The notes under the pieces were generated by a model. That model made no database searches, was not told the DNA's origin, and worked only from the letters and a program-made list of their open reading frames with translations. DNA of 64,000 nt from Desulforegulaceae bacterium (lineage in GTDB: Bacteria > Desulfobacterota > Desulfobacteria > Desulfobacterales > JACKCP01): NCBI GenBank assembly GCA_034006035.1, contig JAVETN010000001.1, positions 1 through 64,000 on the forward strand, written 5' to 3'. Shown in pieces: positions 27,762-38,495 of the stretch; the first letter of the stretch is position 1; each line of letters begins with the position of its first letter. A program made the position numbers and the translations under genes.

Positions 27762-28589
27762 TTATATTTTGAACAAAGCTGTTGGTTTTTCTTCAGAAGC
27801 ATTGAAAATTTCTGATTTCAAATTTTTAATTGCCTGGGATACTATGGAAAGTGCTTTATTAGGGCAATTGTTTTCTTTGCTTAAATGACCAAGGATAATT
27901 TTTTTTAAGTTTTTATCTGCAATTTCACCGAGAAGATTTCTAGCATCTTCATTGGAAAGATGACCATTGCGTCCTTTTATTCTTTGTTTCAAAAACCAGG
28001 GGTATGGACCTGATTCAAGAAGAGTAGGGTCGTGGTTTGCTTCAATCACAATCCCTGTGCAGTTTTTAAGTCTGGTTTTTACAAGAGCGGTTGCAAAACC
28101 TAGATCAGTTGCAACCCCAAGTTTTGAGTTTCCCGCTTTGATTGTAAACCCGCAAGGGTCTACAGCATCATGTGAAATTGAAAATGGATTTATTTTCATT
28201 TGTCCTATGAAAAAAGGGACTCCAGATTCAAAAAAAACTGTTTGGAAAGTTTTTTTTATACAGGTTTCTGAGGCCGCAATGGTTTTTTTATTCCCATAAA
28301 CTGGAATATTGTATCTTCTCGATAGGACCCCAGCACCTCTAATATGGTCTGAATGTTCATGGGATATTATTATGGCTTTGAGTCCTTTTGGATCTTCTCC
28401 TATAAGTTCCAGTCTTTTTTCAATCTGCTTTCCTGAAAGACCTGAGTCTATAAGAATTTTTACATCTTTGTTTTTTATAAAAACACTGTTTCCGCTGCTT
28501 CCGCTGGCAAGAACAGAAAAATAAAGATTTGAATTGTCAATGAGTTCCGGTGTGACCGAACCCACCTGAATCTCTGGAAGTATTTTCAA
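27762..28589 (-). CDS. MBL-fold metallohydrolase, YycJ/WalJ-like
   Basis: A 275-residue metallo-beta-lactamase-fold protein. The metal motif HxHxDH is present as [11 protein letters not shown], and further ligands appear in [20 protein letters not shown] and [10 protein letters not shown]. The core starts at [16 protein letters not shown], as in the YycJ/VicX group (possible 5'-3' exonuclease-like activity). The reading frame begins at a TTG (28589) overlapping the end of dut, with AGGCGG upstream; an internal GTG at 28565 is an alternative. It closes the long pnp-dut transcript. Confidence 0.82.
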   Translation of the reverse strand: MKILPEIQVGSVTPELIDNSNLYFSVLASGSSGNSVFIKNKDVKILIDSGLSGKQIEKRLELIGEDPKGLKAIIISHEHSDHIRGAGVLSRRYNIPVYGNKKTIAASETCIKKTFQTVFFESGVPFFIGQMKINPFSISHDAVDPCGFTIKAGNSKLGVATDLGFATALVKTRLKNCTGIVIEANHDPTLLESGPYPWFLKQRIKGRNGHLSNEDARNLLGEIADKNLKKIILGHLSKENNCPNKALSIVSQAIKNLKSEIFNASEEKPTALFKI

Positions 28590-28986
28590 GATTATCCGCC
28601 TGTATAAGTTTTACTTGTTCTACTTTTGATATTACCATCTGGGCTATTCTTTGGCCTTTTTCAACAATGTATTCCCCGGAAGAAAGATTTACAAGGGCGA
28701 TTTTAATTTCCCCTCTATAATCTGAATCTATTGTTCCAGGTGAATTTATAATTGTAATTCCTTTTTTTACTGCAAGTCCTGATCTTGGCCTTATCTGAGC
28801 TTCAAACCCGGGTGGAATTGCCATTGCAAATCCTGTGGGAATTAGCTTGATTTCCATTGGCTTTAAAACCAAAGGTTTAGGTAGGAATGCTCTTATATCC
28901 ATTCCTGAGGCACCTTGTGTCATGTATCTGGGAAGCTCTATGTCAAAAATTTCAGGTTCAAGAATTTTTATTTTTATATTTGTCAT
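28537..28986 (-). CDS. dut: deoxyuridine 5'-triphosphate nucleotidohydrolase
   Basis: A 149-residue trimeric dUTPase that hydrolyses dUTP to dUMP and pyrophosphate, keeping uracil out of DNA. The five family motifs are visible: GASGMDIRA (I), RPRSGLAVK (II), [11 protein letters not shown] with the catalytic Asp (III), GQRIAQMVI (IV) and the C-terminal [11 protein letters not shown] (V). It lies 13 bases after the M16 peptidase gene and overlaps the MBL hydrolase gene, consistent with an operon. Confidence 0.95.
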   Translation of the reverse strand: MTNIKIKILEPEIFDIELPRYMTQGASGMDIRAFLPKPLVLKPMEIKLIPTGFAMAIPPGFEAQIRPRSGLAVKKGITIINSPGTIDSDYRGEIKIALVNLSSGEYIVEKGQRIAQMVISKVEQVKLIQADNLENTSRDSGGFGHTGTH

Positions 28987-28999
28987 TTTTATATCTTCT

Positions 29000-30337
29000 T
29001 TATATCTTCAAAATATTTTCAAATTGCTGTTTTTGAGAAGTGTCAGGGCCTACAACAGATGCAGTAACTGTGCTTCTGTCAAAAATTCTGTCTGCCATGT
29101 CCCTTATATCATTCCAGGTGATTTTTTCTATTTCAGAAATTGTTTCTTCAAAAGGAATATATCTTTTATATAAAATTTCATTCTGAGCGAGTTTTACCAT
29201 GAGATTTTCTGTGCTTTCCATAGATAAGAGGAGATTTCCCTTGGTAAAGGAAATTGCACTTTCAAGCTCTCCGTCAGAAGTTTTTTTATTTTTTAAATTT
29301 TTTATTTCTTTTAAAATAAGCTTTAGCGAGGGAATAAGATTTTCTTTAGAGACTGCTTCATAAACTCCTATCATCCCTGTATCAGAGAATTGATTTAAAA
29401 AGGAATAAATCGAGTAGGCAAGGCCTCGTTTTTCTCTTATTTCCTGAAAAAGCCTGGAACTCATATTTCCGCCTAAAATTGTGGTAAAAAGTGATGCTTT
29501 AAACCTGTTTCTGTCTTTTTTGGAAAAACCGTCTGTGCCCAGGCAAAGATGATATTGTTCAGTTGGCCTTTTTAAAAAAACAATTCCTTTTTCAGGTGTT
29601 GGTTTTTGCCTTTTGGCGGTTTCATATTTGGAAGTTTTTATTTTACCAAAGGATTTGCCAAGAATATTGACAGCCTCATCATGCTCAATATTTCCTGCCA
29701 GAGCTATGGTCATTTTTTCAGGTGTATAATGTTTTTCAAAAAAATGCTTAATTTTTTTTGAATTAATTGCTGCTATGGTTTGCCTGGTGCCAAGAATATT
29801 TTTTCCAAGAGAATGATTTTTCCATCTATTCTCGTCTAGAAGAGACATTACAAGATCCTCAGGATTTTCCTCAAACATTTCAATTTCTTGAAAAATGACT
29901 TGCTTTTCATGTTCAATTTCATTGGGGTCAAATTCTGAATTAAGAAAAATATCTGAAAGTATTTCAGCCATTTGAGGAAAATGTTCGTCCATTACCTGAG
30001 CAAAAAGGCAGGTTGCTTCAACAGAAGTAAAAGCGTTTGAATTTCCTCCTATTGCGTCAAATTCTTTAGCAAGATCAAAGGCGGATCTTTTTTGGGTTCC
30101 CTTAAAAAGCATATGTTCGATAAAGTGTGCTTTTCCGTGCTCGTGGGCTTCCTCATCCCTTGAACCTGCATCTATCCAAACACCCATGGTTATTGAACGA
30201 ATATATGGAATTTTATGAGTGATAATTTTTATTTTATTTGGAAGAGTGGTTTTTTGTATCTTTTGTCCAGGATTAATAAAATTACTTTTTGTTTTGGGAC
30301 TTAGGTAAATTGTTTTGCTCTGACTTGCTGATTTCAT
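29000..30337 (-). CDS. M16-family zinc peptidase
   Basis: A 445-residue pitrilysin-type peptidase related to mitochondrial processing peptidase. The inverted zinc motif HxxEH is [11 protein letters not shown] (His71, Glu74, His75), preceded by [11 protein letters not shown]. The second half shows [10 protein letters not shown], normal for a full two-domain unit. It is cytoplasmic or loosely exported (no signal peptide). Position directly after pnp and before dut is a common arrangement in Desulfobacterota and Firmicutes. A palindromic hairpin lies between it and pnp. Confidence 0.9.
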   Translation of the reverse strand: MKSASQSKTIYLSPKTKSNFINPGQKIQKTTLPNKIKIITHKIPYIRSITMGVWIDAGSRDEEAHEHGKAHFIEHMLFKGTQKRSAFDLAKEFDAIGGNSNAFTSVEATCLFAQVMDEHFPQMAEILSDIFLNSEFDPNEIEHEKQVIFQEIEMFEENPEDLVMSLLDENRWKNHSLGKNILGTRQTIAAINSKKIKHFFEKHYTPEKMTIALAGNIEHDEAVNILGKSFGKIKTSKYETAKRQKPTPEKGIVFLKRPTEQYHLCLGTDGFSKKDRNRFKASLFTTILGGNMSSRLFQEIREKRGLAYSIYSFLNQFSDTGMIGVYEAVSKENLIPSLKLILKEIKNLKNKKTSDGELESAISFTKGNLLLSMESTENLMVKLAQNEILYKRYIPFEETISEIEKITWNDIRDMADRIFDRSTVTASVVGPDTSQKQQFENILKI

Positions 30338-30352
30338 GAATTATTTTTTTCT

Positions 30353-30377
30353 GGTGCCGGTGTTTTTAGCCGGCACC
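30353..30377 (-). repeat. GC-rich hairpin between pnp and the M16 peptidase gene
   Basis: GGTGCCGG pairs with CCGGCACC around a nine-base loop, just after the pnp stop. On the minus strand it is not followed by a T-run, so it is more likely a transcript-stabilising or processing hairpin than a terminator; on the plus strand it is followed by TTTGTTT. Confidence 0.6.
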
Positions 30378-30389
30378 TTTGTTTAGAGG

Positions 30390-32570
30390 TTATTTTTTGT
30401 TGTCAGAGTTTCTGTCTTTTCTGAAACCACCTCTTTTATTGTCATTCTTTTTTTTATCTTTGTCATCGCTTTTGCCGGCTTGTTCAGGATCTGCTTCCTT
30501 AAGACTTAGCTGAATCTTACCATCTCTTGTAACATCAAGAACCTTAACGTTTATAACGTCTCCTGGCTTTACTACATCTGTTACTTTCGCAACTCTGTAA
30601 TTGGCAAGTTCTGAAATGTGAAGAAGTCCTGTTGTATTTGGGCTTAGATCTACAAAAGCACCAAAATCAGTAGTTCTTGCAACTTTTCCAGAATAAATTT
30701 TCCCAATTTCAGGATCAAGACAGATCTCATTTACTCTTGCAACAGCAGCATCTGAAGCCTCTTTTGAATTTGCAGAAATTTTAACTGTACCATCATCTGT
30801 AACCTCAAGGGTTGTATTTGTAGATGACTGAATTTCCCTGATTACCTTTCCTGCAGGGCCGATCAATGCTGCAATTTTATCCTGCTTGATTTTCATGGTG
30901 ATAATTTTTGGTGCATATTGGGAAATATCTGTCCTTGGTACAGAAATGGCTGAAAGCATTTCGTCAAGAATATGAATTCGACCTTCTTTTGCCTGATGAA
31001 GGGCTTTTTCAAGTATATTTTTTGGAAGCTCTTTGATTTTTATATCCATCTGGATTGAGGTAATTCCTTCTCTTGTTCCAGCAACCTTAAAGTCCATGTC
31101 TCCTGTATGATCTTCATCACCAAGAATATCTGAAAGAATAGCAACTTCATCTCCTTCACTTACAAGACCCATTGCAATTCCTGAAACAGGAGCTTTTATG
31201 GGAACTCCTCCGTCCATAAGTGCAAGTGTTGCCGCACAAACAGTTCCCATTGAAGAAGAACCATTTGACTCCATTACTTCTGAAACAATTCTTATTGTAT
31301 ATTCAAAATCCTCTTTGTTTGGCAGAACCTTTTCTAGTGCTCTGTATGCAAGTGCTCCATGACCAAATTCTCTTCTGCTTGGGCCACCAAGTCTTTTGAC
31401 TTCTCCAACACAAAACGGAGGGAAGTTATAGTGGAGCATAAAATCATTTGACTCATTGCCACCGCTGAGGGTTTCAACTCTTTGGGCGTCCTGACCTGAG
31501 CCAAGGGTAAGAACTCCAAGTACCTGGGTTTCACCTCTTGTGAAAAGACCACTTCCATGTACTCTTGGAAGGATTTTTGTATCACAGGTAATTTGTCTTA
31601 CTTTATCAAAAGCTCTTCCGTCTATTCTTTTTTTCTCAGTTAAAACTATCTCTCTGCTGGCCTGTCTTGCAACTTTTTCAAAGTAAGGTGAAATAAGATG
31701 TTCATCTTCTTCATATTTTTCTGAAAGAGCTTCTTTTATTTTTTCTCTTACTTTTTTTACAGCATTTTTTCTTCCGAATTTACCTTCAGTCTTAAGAGCG
31801 TTTTTTATATCTTCTTTACCAAGAGTTTCAATTTCATTTAAAAGTTCCTGGTTTATCTTTTTTTCAGGAAGCTGCATTTTTTCTTTACCTGCAAGTTTTG
31901 CAAGCTCCTCCTGGATTTTGATTATTGGCTGCATTGCATCATGACCAGCAAAAATTGCATCTATTACATCTGCTTCGCTTACTATGTTTCCGCCACCTTC
32001 AACCATTGTTATTCCGGTTTTTGAGCCTGTAAGGACAATGTTTATGTCACATTCAGGTGAATTGACCTGGTCAATTGTCGGGTTAATTATGATTTCATTA
32101 TTTATCCGTCCAACCCTGACTGCACCCATAGGTCCGTCAAAGGGAATTTCAGAAATTGTCAGTGCGGCTGAGGCTCCTATCAATGCAAGGATGTCGGGGT
32201 CATTTTCTTTATCCATAGAAAGCACTGTTGCAATAACTTGGGTTTCGTTTGAATAGTTATCGTGGAAAAGAGGGCGAATTGGCCTGTCAATCAGCCTGCA
32301 TGTTAAAGTTGCTTTTTCGCTGGGTCTTCCCATTTCCCTTCTCATATAGTTTCCTGGAATTCTTCCCGCAGAATATACTTTTTCCATATATTCAACAGTA
32401 AGAGGGAGAAAATCTATATCGTCTCTTCCTTCGTTACTTGCCGCAGCAGTAACAAGGACCATTGATTCTCCATATTGAACTATTACCGAACCAGATGCTT
32501 GTTTTGCTATTTTACCAGTTGAGATCGAAAGTTCGCGACCGCTGATTTCTGTTTTTACTATTTGTTCCAT
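30390..32570 (-). CDS. pnp: polyribonucleotide nucleotidyltransferase (PNPase)
   Basis: A 726-residue PNPase, a phosphorolytic 3'-5' exoribonuclease of the RNA degradosome. Two RNase PH domains are visible: [19 protein letters not shown] and [25 protein letters not shown] in the first, [13 protein letters not shown] and [13 protein letters not shown] with the catalytic [10 protein letters not shown]...[19 protein letters not shown] in the second. These are followed by a KH domain ([17 protein letters not shown], about residue 565) and an S1 domain ([20 protein letters not shown]). The C-terminus is a short basic tail ([21 protein letters not shown]). Its leader carries a strongly structured inverted repeat (32592-32701) suggestive of autoregulation. 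Confidence 0.97.
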   Translation of the reverse strand: MEQIVKTEISGRELSISTGKIAKQASGSVIVQYGESMVLVTAAASNEGRDDIDFLPLTVEYMEKVYSAGRIPGNYMRREMGRPSEKATLTCRLIDRPIRPLFHDNYSNETQVIATVLSMDKENDPDILALIGASAALTISEIPFDGPMGAVRVGRINNEIIINPTIDQVNSPECDINIVLTGSKTGITMVEGGGNIVSEADVIDAIFAGHDAMQPIIKIQEELAKLAGKEKMQLPEKKINQELLNEIETLGKEDIKNALKTEGKFGRKNAVKKVREKIKEALSEKYEEDEHLISPYFEKVARQASREIVLTEKKRIDGRAFDKVRQITCDTKILPRVHGSGLFTRGETQVLGVLTLGSGQDAQRVETLSGGNESNDFMLHYNFPPFCVGEVKRLGGPSRREFGHGALAYRALEKVLPNKEDFEYTIRIVSEVMESNGSSSMGTVCAATLALMDGGVPIKAPVSGIAMGLVSEGDEVAILSDILGDEDHTGDMDFKVAGTREGITSIQMDIKIKELPKNILEKALHQAKEGRIHILDEMLSAISVPRTDISQYAPKIITMKIKQDKIAALIGPAGKVIREIQSSTNTTLEVTDDGTVKISANSKEASDAAVARVNEICLDPEIGKIYSGKVARTTDFGAFVDLSPNTTGLLHISELANYRVAKVTDVVKPGDVINVKVLDVTRDGKIQLSLKEADPEQAGKSDDKDKKKNDNKRGGFRKDRNSDNKK

Positions 32571-32591
32571 TAATTACTCCGTTTTCTTTAC

Positions 32592-32701
32592 GAAATTTCA
32601 ACTTCCGTAAGACTTACGCAAAAACAGCTTTCCGGTTTTTAAATGATTAAAACCGAAAAATTATTTGCGCGGAAGTCTAATCAGGAATTTGTTGAAATTT
32701 C
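32592..32701 (-). promoter_or_regulatory. nested stem structure in the pnp leader (candidate RNase III site)
   Basis: An outer perfect 11-bp stem GAAATTTCAAC (32592-32602) / GTTGAAATTTC (32691-32701) encloses further pairs. These are ACTTCCG/CGGAAGT (32601-32607 with 32670-32676), CGCAAA/TTTGCG (32617-32622 with 32664-32669) and CGGTTTT/AAAACCG (32633-32639 with 32649-32655). The outer and second pairs share two bases, so they would compete there or shift slightly. It ends 22 bases before the pnp ATG. In E. coli a long rpsO-pnp leader duplex is cut by RNase III and mediates PNPase autocontrol; the same role here is inferred. Confidence 0.7.
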
Positions 32702-32710
32702 ATGGATTGT

Positions 32711-32748
32711 TTTTGAAAAGGGCAGAGCTTTTTCTGCCCTTATTTTTT
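32711..32748 (-). terminator. hairpin after rpsO
   Basis: A 9-bp stem AAGGGCAGA/TCTGCCCTT (32718-32726 with 32733-32741) with a six-base loop follows the rpsO stop directly. On the minus strand the T-tail is short (TTTTC), so it may be a leaky terminator that lets some transcription pass into pnp, as at the rpsO-pnp junction of E. coli. On the plus strand it is followed by TTATTTTTTTT. Confidence 0.6.
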
Positions 32749-33018
32749 TTAACGCTTAAGATTCAGTTCTTCAAGTATTGATCTGTATCTTGTGATGTTT
32801 TTCTTTCTGAGATAGTTAAGAAGTCTTCTTCTCCTTCCAACAAGAGTCAGCAAACCTCTTCTGGAATGATGATCTTTGGTGTGAACCTTAACATGATCTG
32901 TCAGGTAGATAATTCTTTTAGTAAGAATCGCGATTTGAACTTCAGGAGAACCTGTGTCTTCTTCGTGTCTTTTAAAACCGTCAATTACTTCTTTTTTTTG
33001 CTCTTTTGCAAGTACCAA
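32749..33018 (-). CDS. rpsO: 30S ribosomal protein S15
   Basis: An 89-residue S15, the normal bacterial length, which binds the central domain of 16S rRNA and bridges to 23S rRNA. Key stretches are [19 protein letters not shown], the rRNA-binding [22 protein letters not shown] and the closing [12 protein letters not shown]. It precedes pnp, the near-universal arrangement. It is separated from truB by 135 bases. Confidence 0.97.
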   Translation of the reverse strand: MVLAKEQKKEVIDGFKRHEEDTGSPEVQIAILTKRIIYLTDHVKVHTKDHHSRRGLLTLVGRRRRLLNYLRKKNITRYRSILEELNLKR

Positions 33019-33153
33019 CTTAAACTCCTTAATATTTTGGAATAAATTAATAAATTTGTCTGCGGTTATCGATCCGATATTCCATTCAGACCGCAGGAAC
33101 TAGTCCTGAATTTTTGCAGAACAATTAACTAATACAACAACTTGATAATATTT

Positions 33154-34059
33154 TCAATTAAAGACCGCATCATATTTTAAATAATCGCAATTGTTTACTC
33201 TTCTTATCAAAGCTTTTAGCTGATTTTCCTGGTTAATAAGCCTGAAGGGAATGTTTTCCTCAATTGAAAAATTTATGAAAAGATCTTTTGGTAAAATTTT
33301 TTTACCATTGATTACAGCCTCTTCTATTGTTTTGTCAATTTTTATTGTGTGGATAAAATCTGTTGCCTTTTCAAGGCTTATCATACAACTTTCAAGGTCA
33401 TTTTCAGATTTTTTCTGCCTGAGCTCTTCCAGGGTAAAAGAATTTGATAAATCAAAATATCCGTTTTTTGTTCTTTCAAGATCTGTAAGATGACCTAAGG
33501 TGCCAAGTTCTTTTGCAAGGTCTGATGCCAGAGTTCTTATATATGTTCCTTTTGAACATTTTACCCTGATTTTTAAAATATCATTTTCAAAAAACAAAGT
33601 TTCAAGCTCAAAGATATTTATTTCTCTAGCTTCTTTTTCAATCATTTCACCTTTTCTTGCATATTTGTACAAGGGAATTCCCTTATGCTTCAAAGCTGAA
33701 AAGGCAGGGGGGATTTGTTTGATTTTACCCCTGAACTTAGCCATTGCGTTTTCAATATCAAAAGAATTGATTTTTGGGACTTCTGCTTTTCCTGTAATTT
33801 CACCTGTTTTATCGAGGGTGTCTGTCTGGATTCCAAGCTTTATTGTGCCTATATATTCTTTGTCTTTTTCCATTAAATATCTTACAAGACGAGTTCCCCT
33901 GTTTATACATACAGGCAAAAGTCCTTGGGCAAAAGGATCAAGAGTTCCAGTGTGTCCAGCTTTTTTAGCTGAAAATATTTTTTTAACTAAATTGGAAGCT
34001 GTGTTTGAACTTAAATCTTCTGGCTTGTTTAAAAGGATGATTCCACTTGATTTATTCAT
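33154..34059 (-). CDS. truB: tRNA pseudouridine(55) synthase
   Basis: A 301-residue TruB, which makes pseudouridine 55 in the T loop of tRNAs. The N-terminus GIILLNKPEDLSSNTA and the catalytic Asp41 in GHTGTLDPFAQGLLPV are diagnostic; IPPAFSALKHKGIPLYKYARKG and KCSKGTYIRTLASDLAKELG complete the core. A PUA-like C-terminal region follows but is weakly conserved. It lies eight bases after nrnA, in the translation-factor operon. Confidence 0.95.
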   Translation of the reverse strand: MNKSSGIILLNKPEDLSSNTASNLVKKIFSAKKAGHTGTLDPFAQGLLPVCINRGTRLVRYLMEKDKEYIGTIKLGIQTDTLDKTGEITGKAEVPKINSFDIENAMAKFRGKIKQIPPAFSALKHKGIPLYKYARKGEMIEKEAREINIFELETLFFENDILKIRVKCSKGTYIRTLASDLAKELGTLGHLTDLERTKNGYFDLSNSFTLEELRQKKSENDLESCMISLEKATDFIHTIKIDKTIEEAVINGKKILPKDLFINFSIEENIPFRLINQENQLKALIRRVNNCDYLKYDAVFN

Positions 34060-34067
34060 TGCTATAT

Positions 34068-35024
34068 TCAGATCCGATCGGCTATAGACATGATTTTATT
34101 TTTAAGTTCAGGAAAGGGAATTGTTGTTGAAAATCCTGCTGCTGTTTCATGACCTCCGCCTCCGTATGAAAATGCAATTTCAGAGACATCAATTGTTCCG
34201 TCTGATCTTAAGCTTACATCATAGCATTGCTTTTTGTTTTTCAGCTTTTCACCTTCTTTTATAAGGGCTGCAACTTTAACATCTTCTATATGCTCTGCGT
34301 AATTTATAAGTTCTGATATATCTTCTTTTTTTGTCTTTGTTTTTTTAAGCATGTCCTGGGTAAGAACCATAAGGGACATTTTTTTGTTTTCAGATATTTC
34401 AATTGAATCAAGAACAAGATTTATAAGCTTTATTCTTCCAAGTGAATAGCTTCCGTAAATCTGCTGGGCCACCTTGTGAGGAATTACTCCGTAATCAATC
34501 ATTTCTCTGCAAATGGAAAAAGCTTCTGGATTTGTGTTTGAAAAACGAAAAGATCCTGTGTCTGTAAAAATCCCTGTGTATATTGAATAGGCTATTTCAG
34601 AGCAGATCTCTACGCCAAGGTCTTTTATAATTGTGTAAACTATTTCTGCTGTGGCACAGGCATTTGGGTCAATTATTTGAAAAGTTCCAAAATAACTATT
34701 TGTTCTATGATGGTCTATATTTATAATCTCAGGAATGTTTTTCAGAACTTCCTTGCACTTTCCGGTTCTTCCAGTTTCGCTACAGTCAAGAATAATAGCT
34801 GTGTCAAATTTTAAGCACTCAGGTATTTTTCTGTTAATTTTTTCAATCCCTGGTAGGAATGAAAAAATTTTGGGTATCAGACTTTCATTGTAAAGATAAA
34901 TATTTTTCCCTTTTTTTTCAAGGGCTTTACCCATTGAAAGCATTGAACCAATAGCATCTCCATCAGGGTGAAGATGACTTGTTATTAGAACATTGGAGCT
35001 TTTATCAAGAATCGAATTCACCAT
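34068..35024 (-). CDS. nrnA: DHH-family phosphoesterase, NrnA-like oligoribonuclease/pAp phosphatase
   Basis: The DHH and DHHA1 domains are both present: ITSHLHPDGDAIGSM and AIILDCSETGRTGK, the DHH motif in NIDHHRTNSYFG, TGIFTDTGSFRFSNT, and the C-terminal GGGGHETAAGF. NrnA degrades very short RNA (nanoRNA) and converts pAp to AMP, the latter linked to sulfur assimilation. The open frame extends to 35102, but the first 26 residues overlap the end of rbfA and do not resemble the family. I therefore start at the ATG at 35024, giving 318 residues and a 20-nt overlap with rbfA. The order rbfA-nrnA-truB is common. Confidence 0.9.
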   Translation of the reverse strand: MVNSILDKSSNVLITSHLHPDGDAIGSMLSMGKALEKKGKNIYLYNESLIPKIFSFLPGIEKINRKIPECLKFDTAIILDCSETGRTGKCKEVLKNIPEIINIDHHRTNSYFGTFQIIDPNACATAEIVYTIIKDLGVEICSEIAYSIYTGIFTDTGSFRFSNTNPEAFSICREMIDYGVIPHKVAQQIYGSYSLGRIKLINLVLDSIEISENKKMSLMVLTQDMLKKTKTKKEDISELINYAEHIEDVKVAALIKEGEKLKNKKQCYDVSLRSDGTIDVSEIAFSYGGGGHETAAGFSTTIPFPELKNKIMSIADRI

Positions 35025-35391
35025 TTTCAGACCGATTTTCTGTTTTCTTGAGAGATTTAAAAAGCTCCTCCATTTTTTGTCCATTGTCAAGGACTGTGTC
35101 ATAGAAAAATTTTAGTTCTGGAATATATCTTAATTTTAATTCTGTACCAATTTTTTTCTTAAAAAAACCTTTTGCACTATGAAATCCTTTTTCTGCTTCC
35201 TTAGCCTTATTTTTATCTGCTCCTGTTACAGCAAAGTATACATAGGCAGATGAAAGATCTTTATTCATTTTAACGGCTGTTATACTTGCTCCTGAAAGTC
35301 TTGGATCTTTTATTTTTTTTATAAGCACTTCTGACACAATTACCTGAATCTGGGTTGCTATTCTTGCAGAACGCGGGTAATCTTTGGCCAT
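35005..35391 (-). CDS. rbfA: ribosome-binding factor A
   Basis: A 128-residue KH-like RbfA that helps 16S rRNA 5'-end maturation and cold adaptation. Landmarks are SARIATQIQVIVSEVLIKKIKDPRLSGASITAVKMNKDLSSAYVY and the C-terminal LRYIPELKFFYDTVLDNGQKMEELF. AAAGGAG precedes the ATG and it lies ten bases after infB. Confidence 0.95.
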   Translation of the reverse strand: MAKDYPRSARIATQIQVIVSEVLIKKIKDPRLSGASITAVKMNKDLSSAYVYFAVTGADKNKAKEAEKGFHSAKGFFKKKIGTELKLRYIPELKFFYDTVLDNGQKMEELFKSLKKTENRSENGEFDS

Positions 35392-35401
35392 TAAATCTCC
35401 T

Positions 35402-38176
35402 TTATCCCAACTTAGTAGGCTTTATTTCCTCGATCATATAACATTCTATAGTATCGCCTTCTTTTATGTCATTGAATCTATCTATCCCAATTCCACATTC
35501 ATAACCTTCATTGACTTCTTTTGCGTCATCTTTATAACGTTTGAGTGAAGACATTTGGCCGTCAAAAATTATTATACCGTCTCTTAAAACTCTTGTGTTC
35601 TTGCCTCTTTTCATTTTTCCGTTTGTTACAAGGCATCCTGCAACTTTACCGATTTTGGGAACAGAAAAGACAGCTCTTACGTCTGCTGTGCCAAGAGTGA
35701 CTTCTTTATATGTAGAATCCATCAGTCCTAACATGGCGTTTTCTATGTCCTTTATTGCATCATAGATAACATTGTAGAACTTCATGTCGATATTTTCTTC
35801 TTCAGCAAGTTCTCTTACTTTTGGAGCAGGGCGAACATTAAAGCCCAGGATAATTGCATCTGAAACAGTTGCAAGGCTTACGTCTGACTCACTTACCGTA
35901 CCAGTTGCAGAGTGAACAACTTTAATTTTAACTTCATCAGTTGAAAGTTTTATAAGTGATTCTCTAAGAGCCTCAATTGAGCCCTGGACATCTGCTTTTA
36001 TTATGAGATTAAGATCTTTTACTGCTCTATGTTCAATTTTTTCAAAAAGACCTTCAAGGCTCATTCTGGATGATTTGGCAAGCTCTTTGGCTCTTTGTTT
36101 TGCAGCCCTGTGCTCACCAACTTGTTTTGCGTCTTTTTCATCTTTGAGTGCAAGAAGTTCGTCTCCTGCTTCAGGAACTCCGCTGAGACCAAGAATTTCC
36201 ACAGGAATACTTGGTCCTGCAGACTCAATTTTATCTCCTTGGTCATTGAACAAAGCTCTTATTTTTCCATAATGAGTTCCGCATACAACAGCATCGCCTT
36301 GCTTTAGAGTTCCCTCCTGCACAAGAACTGAAGCAGCAGGACCTCGCCCTGTATCAAGTCTTGCTTCAATTACATGTCCTTTTGCAAATTTGTCAGGGTC
36401 AGCCTTTAGATCTAAAATTTCAGCTTGAAGAAGAACCATTTCAAGAAGTTCTTCAATACCGATTTTTTGTTTAGCAGAAACATTTACAAAAATTGAATCT
36501 CCTCCCCAGTCTTCAGAAAGAATTCCATGTTCTGAAAGCTCTCTTTTAACAACATCTGGGTCTGCACTTGGTTTGTCTATTTTGTTTATTGCAACAACAA
36601 TTGGGACATCAGCAGCTTTGGCATGGTTGATAGCCTCAATTGTTTGGGGCATCACTCCATCATCGGCTGCAACAACAAGGATTACTATATCTGTGACCTT
36701 TGCTCCTCTTGCTCTCATTGCTGTAAAGGCTTCATGACCAGGGGTGTCAAGGAAGGCAATTTCTCCATTATCAGTTGAAACAATATATGCACCTATGTGC
36801 TGAGTTATTCCACCTGCCTCGCCTTCTGCAACTCCTGTTTTTCTTATTACATCAAGAAGCGATGTTTTTCCGTGGTCAACGTGACCCATAACAGTTACAA
36901 CTGGAGGGCGAGGGAGATTTTTATCTTTTTCCGAGGCATCATGATGGACATTTATAAGAGTTTCTTCCTCAAAAGATGCCTTTTCAACCTCAAATCCAAA
37001 TTCTCCTGCAACCAACTCTGCTATTTCATAGTCAATTGTCTGGTTTACGGTAACCATTACATCAATGCTCATGAGCTTTGCAATCATCTCATTGGCTTTG
37101 ATTCCCATTCGTTTAGCAAGTTCAGAAAGAACAATTGTTTCGTCAACTTTTACTCTTCTTTTAATTGCCTTTGGGACAGTGATCTGGGTTTTTTGGTGTA
37201 CTGGTTTTTCTACTACTTGAACTCTCCGGCCTTTTTTGTTTTTCTTGTATTTTTTATTGAAAGCTGCTTCGTAGAGTTCATCACCTTCAACAACTTCTTT
37301 TTTCTTGGTTCTTCTTCTTTTTTTCTTGGGCTTTTTTGCTTCTTCACTGTTGTTTCTGCCTTTATTAAGCTTATCAGATCTTTCTTTTTCGTCGTCATCT
37401 CCAGAAATTATTTTAGGATCCAGTGCTTTAAATGCTTCTTCTGTATCCAGCACTATTTCAGTTTTTTTAGGCCTTTCTGATTTTTTTGAAGAAGATTTTT
37501 GTTTCTCAATCTGACTTTTACTTTTGTCTTCCTGATCTTTAACCTCTTGTGAAGGTTTTTCCAGAATAGGTTCGGGAACTTTCTCCGGTTCTTTTTTTAC
37601 CGGTGGAGGGTCAGGTCTAAAAATAATTTTTGCCCCACCTTTATTTTTTTTCTTTTTACGTTGTGTTTTTGTGCCAGCTTGAGGTTCTTTTTTCTCTGGA
37701 GAAGGCACGTCTTTTTCTTTTGGTTTTTCAGCAGCTGATTTTTCAGGCATGGCTTTCTTTTCTATTTTATCATCGTCTTTTGCAACTGAATCATCCTCTG
37801 AAACGGGTTTTTCAGCGGGTTCTGTTTTTTCTTTGCTCAACTCAGCTGCATCGGAGTCAGGTACTTCTTTTTTTACTAATTCATCTGACTTATCAGCATT
37901 TTCTGCTTTTGCTTCATTTGAATCGTCCTGAATACTGTCAGCTTGGGTTGTTGTTTTATTTGCTCTTCGTCTTCTTATAACAGTGGGCTTAACTCGTTTT
38001 TCTTCAGATTCATTGGGCTTTCCGAGGATTCTGATTTTTATTTTTTCAATAGATTCGGAATCAAGGGAACTCATGTGGCTTTTGATTTCTATGTCACCCA
38101 TCTTTCGTATTTTGTCAACAAGGGCCTTATTGGTCATATTCAATTCTTTTGCAAGTTCATATACTCTGATTCTCAT
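35402..38176 (-). CDS. infB: translation initiation factor IF-2
   Basis: A 924-residue IF-2 that delivers initiator tRNA to the 30S subunit. An N-terminal IF2_N module ([27 protein letters not shown]) is followed by a long Lys/Glu/Pro-rich low-complexity linker (residues about 70-330) and a second IF2_N-like module. The GTPase core comes next: G1 GHVDHGKTS near residue 430, G3 DTPGHEAF, G4 NKIDKP. Domain II to IV segments end in [33 protein letters not shown]-rich site precedes the ATG. It follows nusA after an unusually long 319-bp gap. Confidence 0.97.
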   Translation of the reverse strand: MRIRVYELAKELNMTNKALVDKIRKMGDIEIKSHMSSLDSESIEKIKIRILGKPNESEEKRVKPTVIRRRRANKTTTQADSIQDDSNEAKAENADKSDELVKKEVPDSDAAELSKEKTEPAEKPVSEDDSVAKDDDKIEKKAMPEKSAAEKPKEKDVPSPEKKEPQAGTKTQRKKKKNKGGAKIIFRPDPPPVKKEPEKVPEPILEKPSQEVKDQEDKSKSQIEKQKSSSKKSERPKKTEIVLDTEEAFKALDPKIISGDDDEKERSDKLNKGRNNSEEAKKPKKKRRRTKKKEVVEGDELYEAAFNKKYKKNKKGRRVQVVEKPVHQKTQITVPKAIKRRVKVDETIVLSELAKRMGIKANEMIAKLMSIDVMVTVNQTIDYEIAELVAGEFGFEVEKASFEEETLINVHHDASEKDKNLPRPPVVTVMGHVDHGKTSLLDVIRKTGVAEGEAGGITQHIGAYIVSTDNGEIAFLDTPGHEAFTAMRARGAKVTDIVILVVAADDGVMPQTIEAINHAKAADVPIVVAINKIDKPSADPDVVKRELSEHGILSEDWGGDSIFVNVSAKQKIGIEELLEMVLLQAEILDLKADPDKFAKGHVIEARLDTGRGPAASVLVQEGTLKQGDAVVCGTHYGKIRALFNDQGDKIESAGPSIPVEILGLSGVPEAGDELLALKDEKDAKQVGEHRAAKQRAKELAKSSRMSLEGLFEKIEHRAVKDLNLIIKADVQGSIEALRESLIKLSTDEVKIKVVHSATGTVSESDVSLATVSDAIILGFNVRPAPKVRELAEEENIDMKFYNVIYDAIKDIENAMLGLMDSTYKEVTLGTADVRAVFSVPKIGKVAGCLVTNGKMKRGKNTRVLRDGIIIFDGQMSSLKRYKDDAKEVNEGYECGIGIDRFNDIKEGDTIECYMIEEIKPTKLG

Positions 38177-38495
38177 CCATTCCCCCTTTTTACGCCCTGT
38201 ATATCTGTTTCTCTAGAAAAACTAATAAAATATTTCTTAAAAAATATAAACAACTAAATATTAAAAAAATATTTGTACGGGCACTTATAAAACTAATCTT
38301 TTAAGCGGCTGCTGAACTTAAATTTTTTTAAATTTTAAACCAGATCAGAGTTTCAATCTTTTTGAAGATTTAATTTGTGTTTAAAATTAACTAAAAAAAT
38401 TTAGTTTACGAACAACTACTATTATCATTATATGTTTAAAACTTAAGTTCTTAATTTCTAATTAAATTCTTAATATCAAAACCGTATTAATAAAA
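38177..38495. other. 319-bp gap between nusA and infB
   Basis: These genes normally abut or lie close. The gap is very AT-rich and holds a perfect small inverted repeat AACTAAA-aaaa-TTTAGTT at 38389-38406 and a shorter TTAAG/CTTAA pair around 38298-38318. No gene, tRNA or convincing terminator was seen. It could hold an internal promoter for infB or a processing site. Confidence 0.4.

Noticed and set aside
33500-34087. 195-codon plus-strand open frame opposite truB
   Set aside because: Antisense to a clear TruB with no start signals or known motif.
36797-37480. Long plus-strand open frame of 227 codons opposite infB
   Set aside because: It lies antisense inside the infB GTPase and linker region, has no ribosome binding site and its hydrophobic Phe/Cys-rich content mirrors the Lys/Glu-rich codons of infB.
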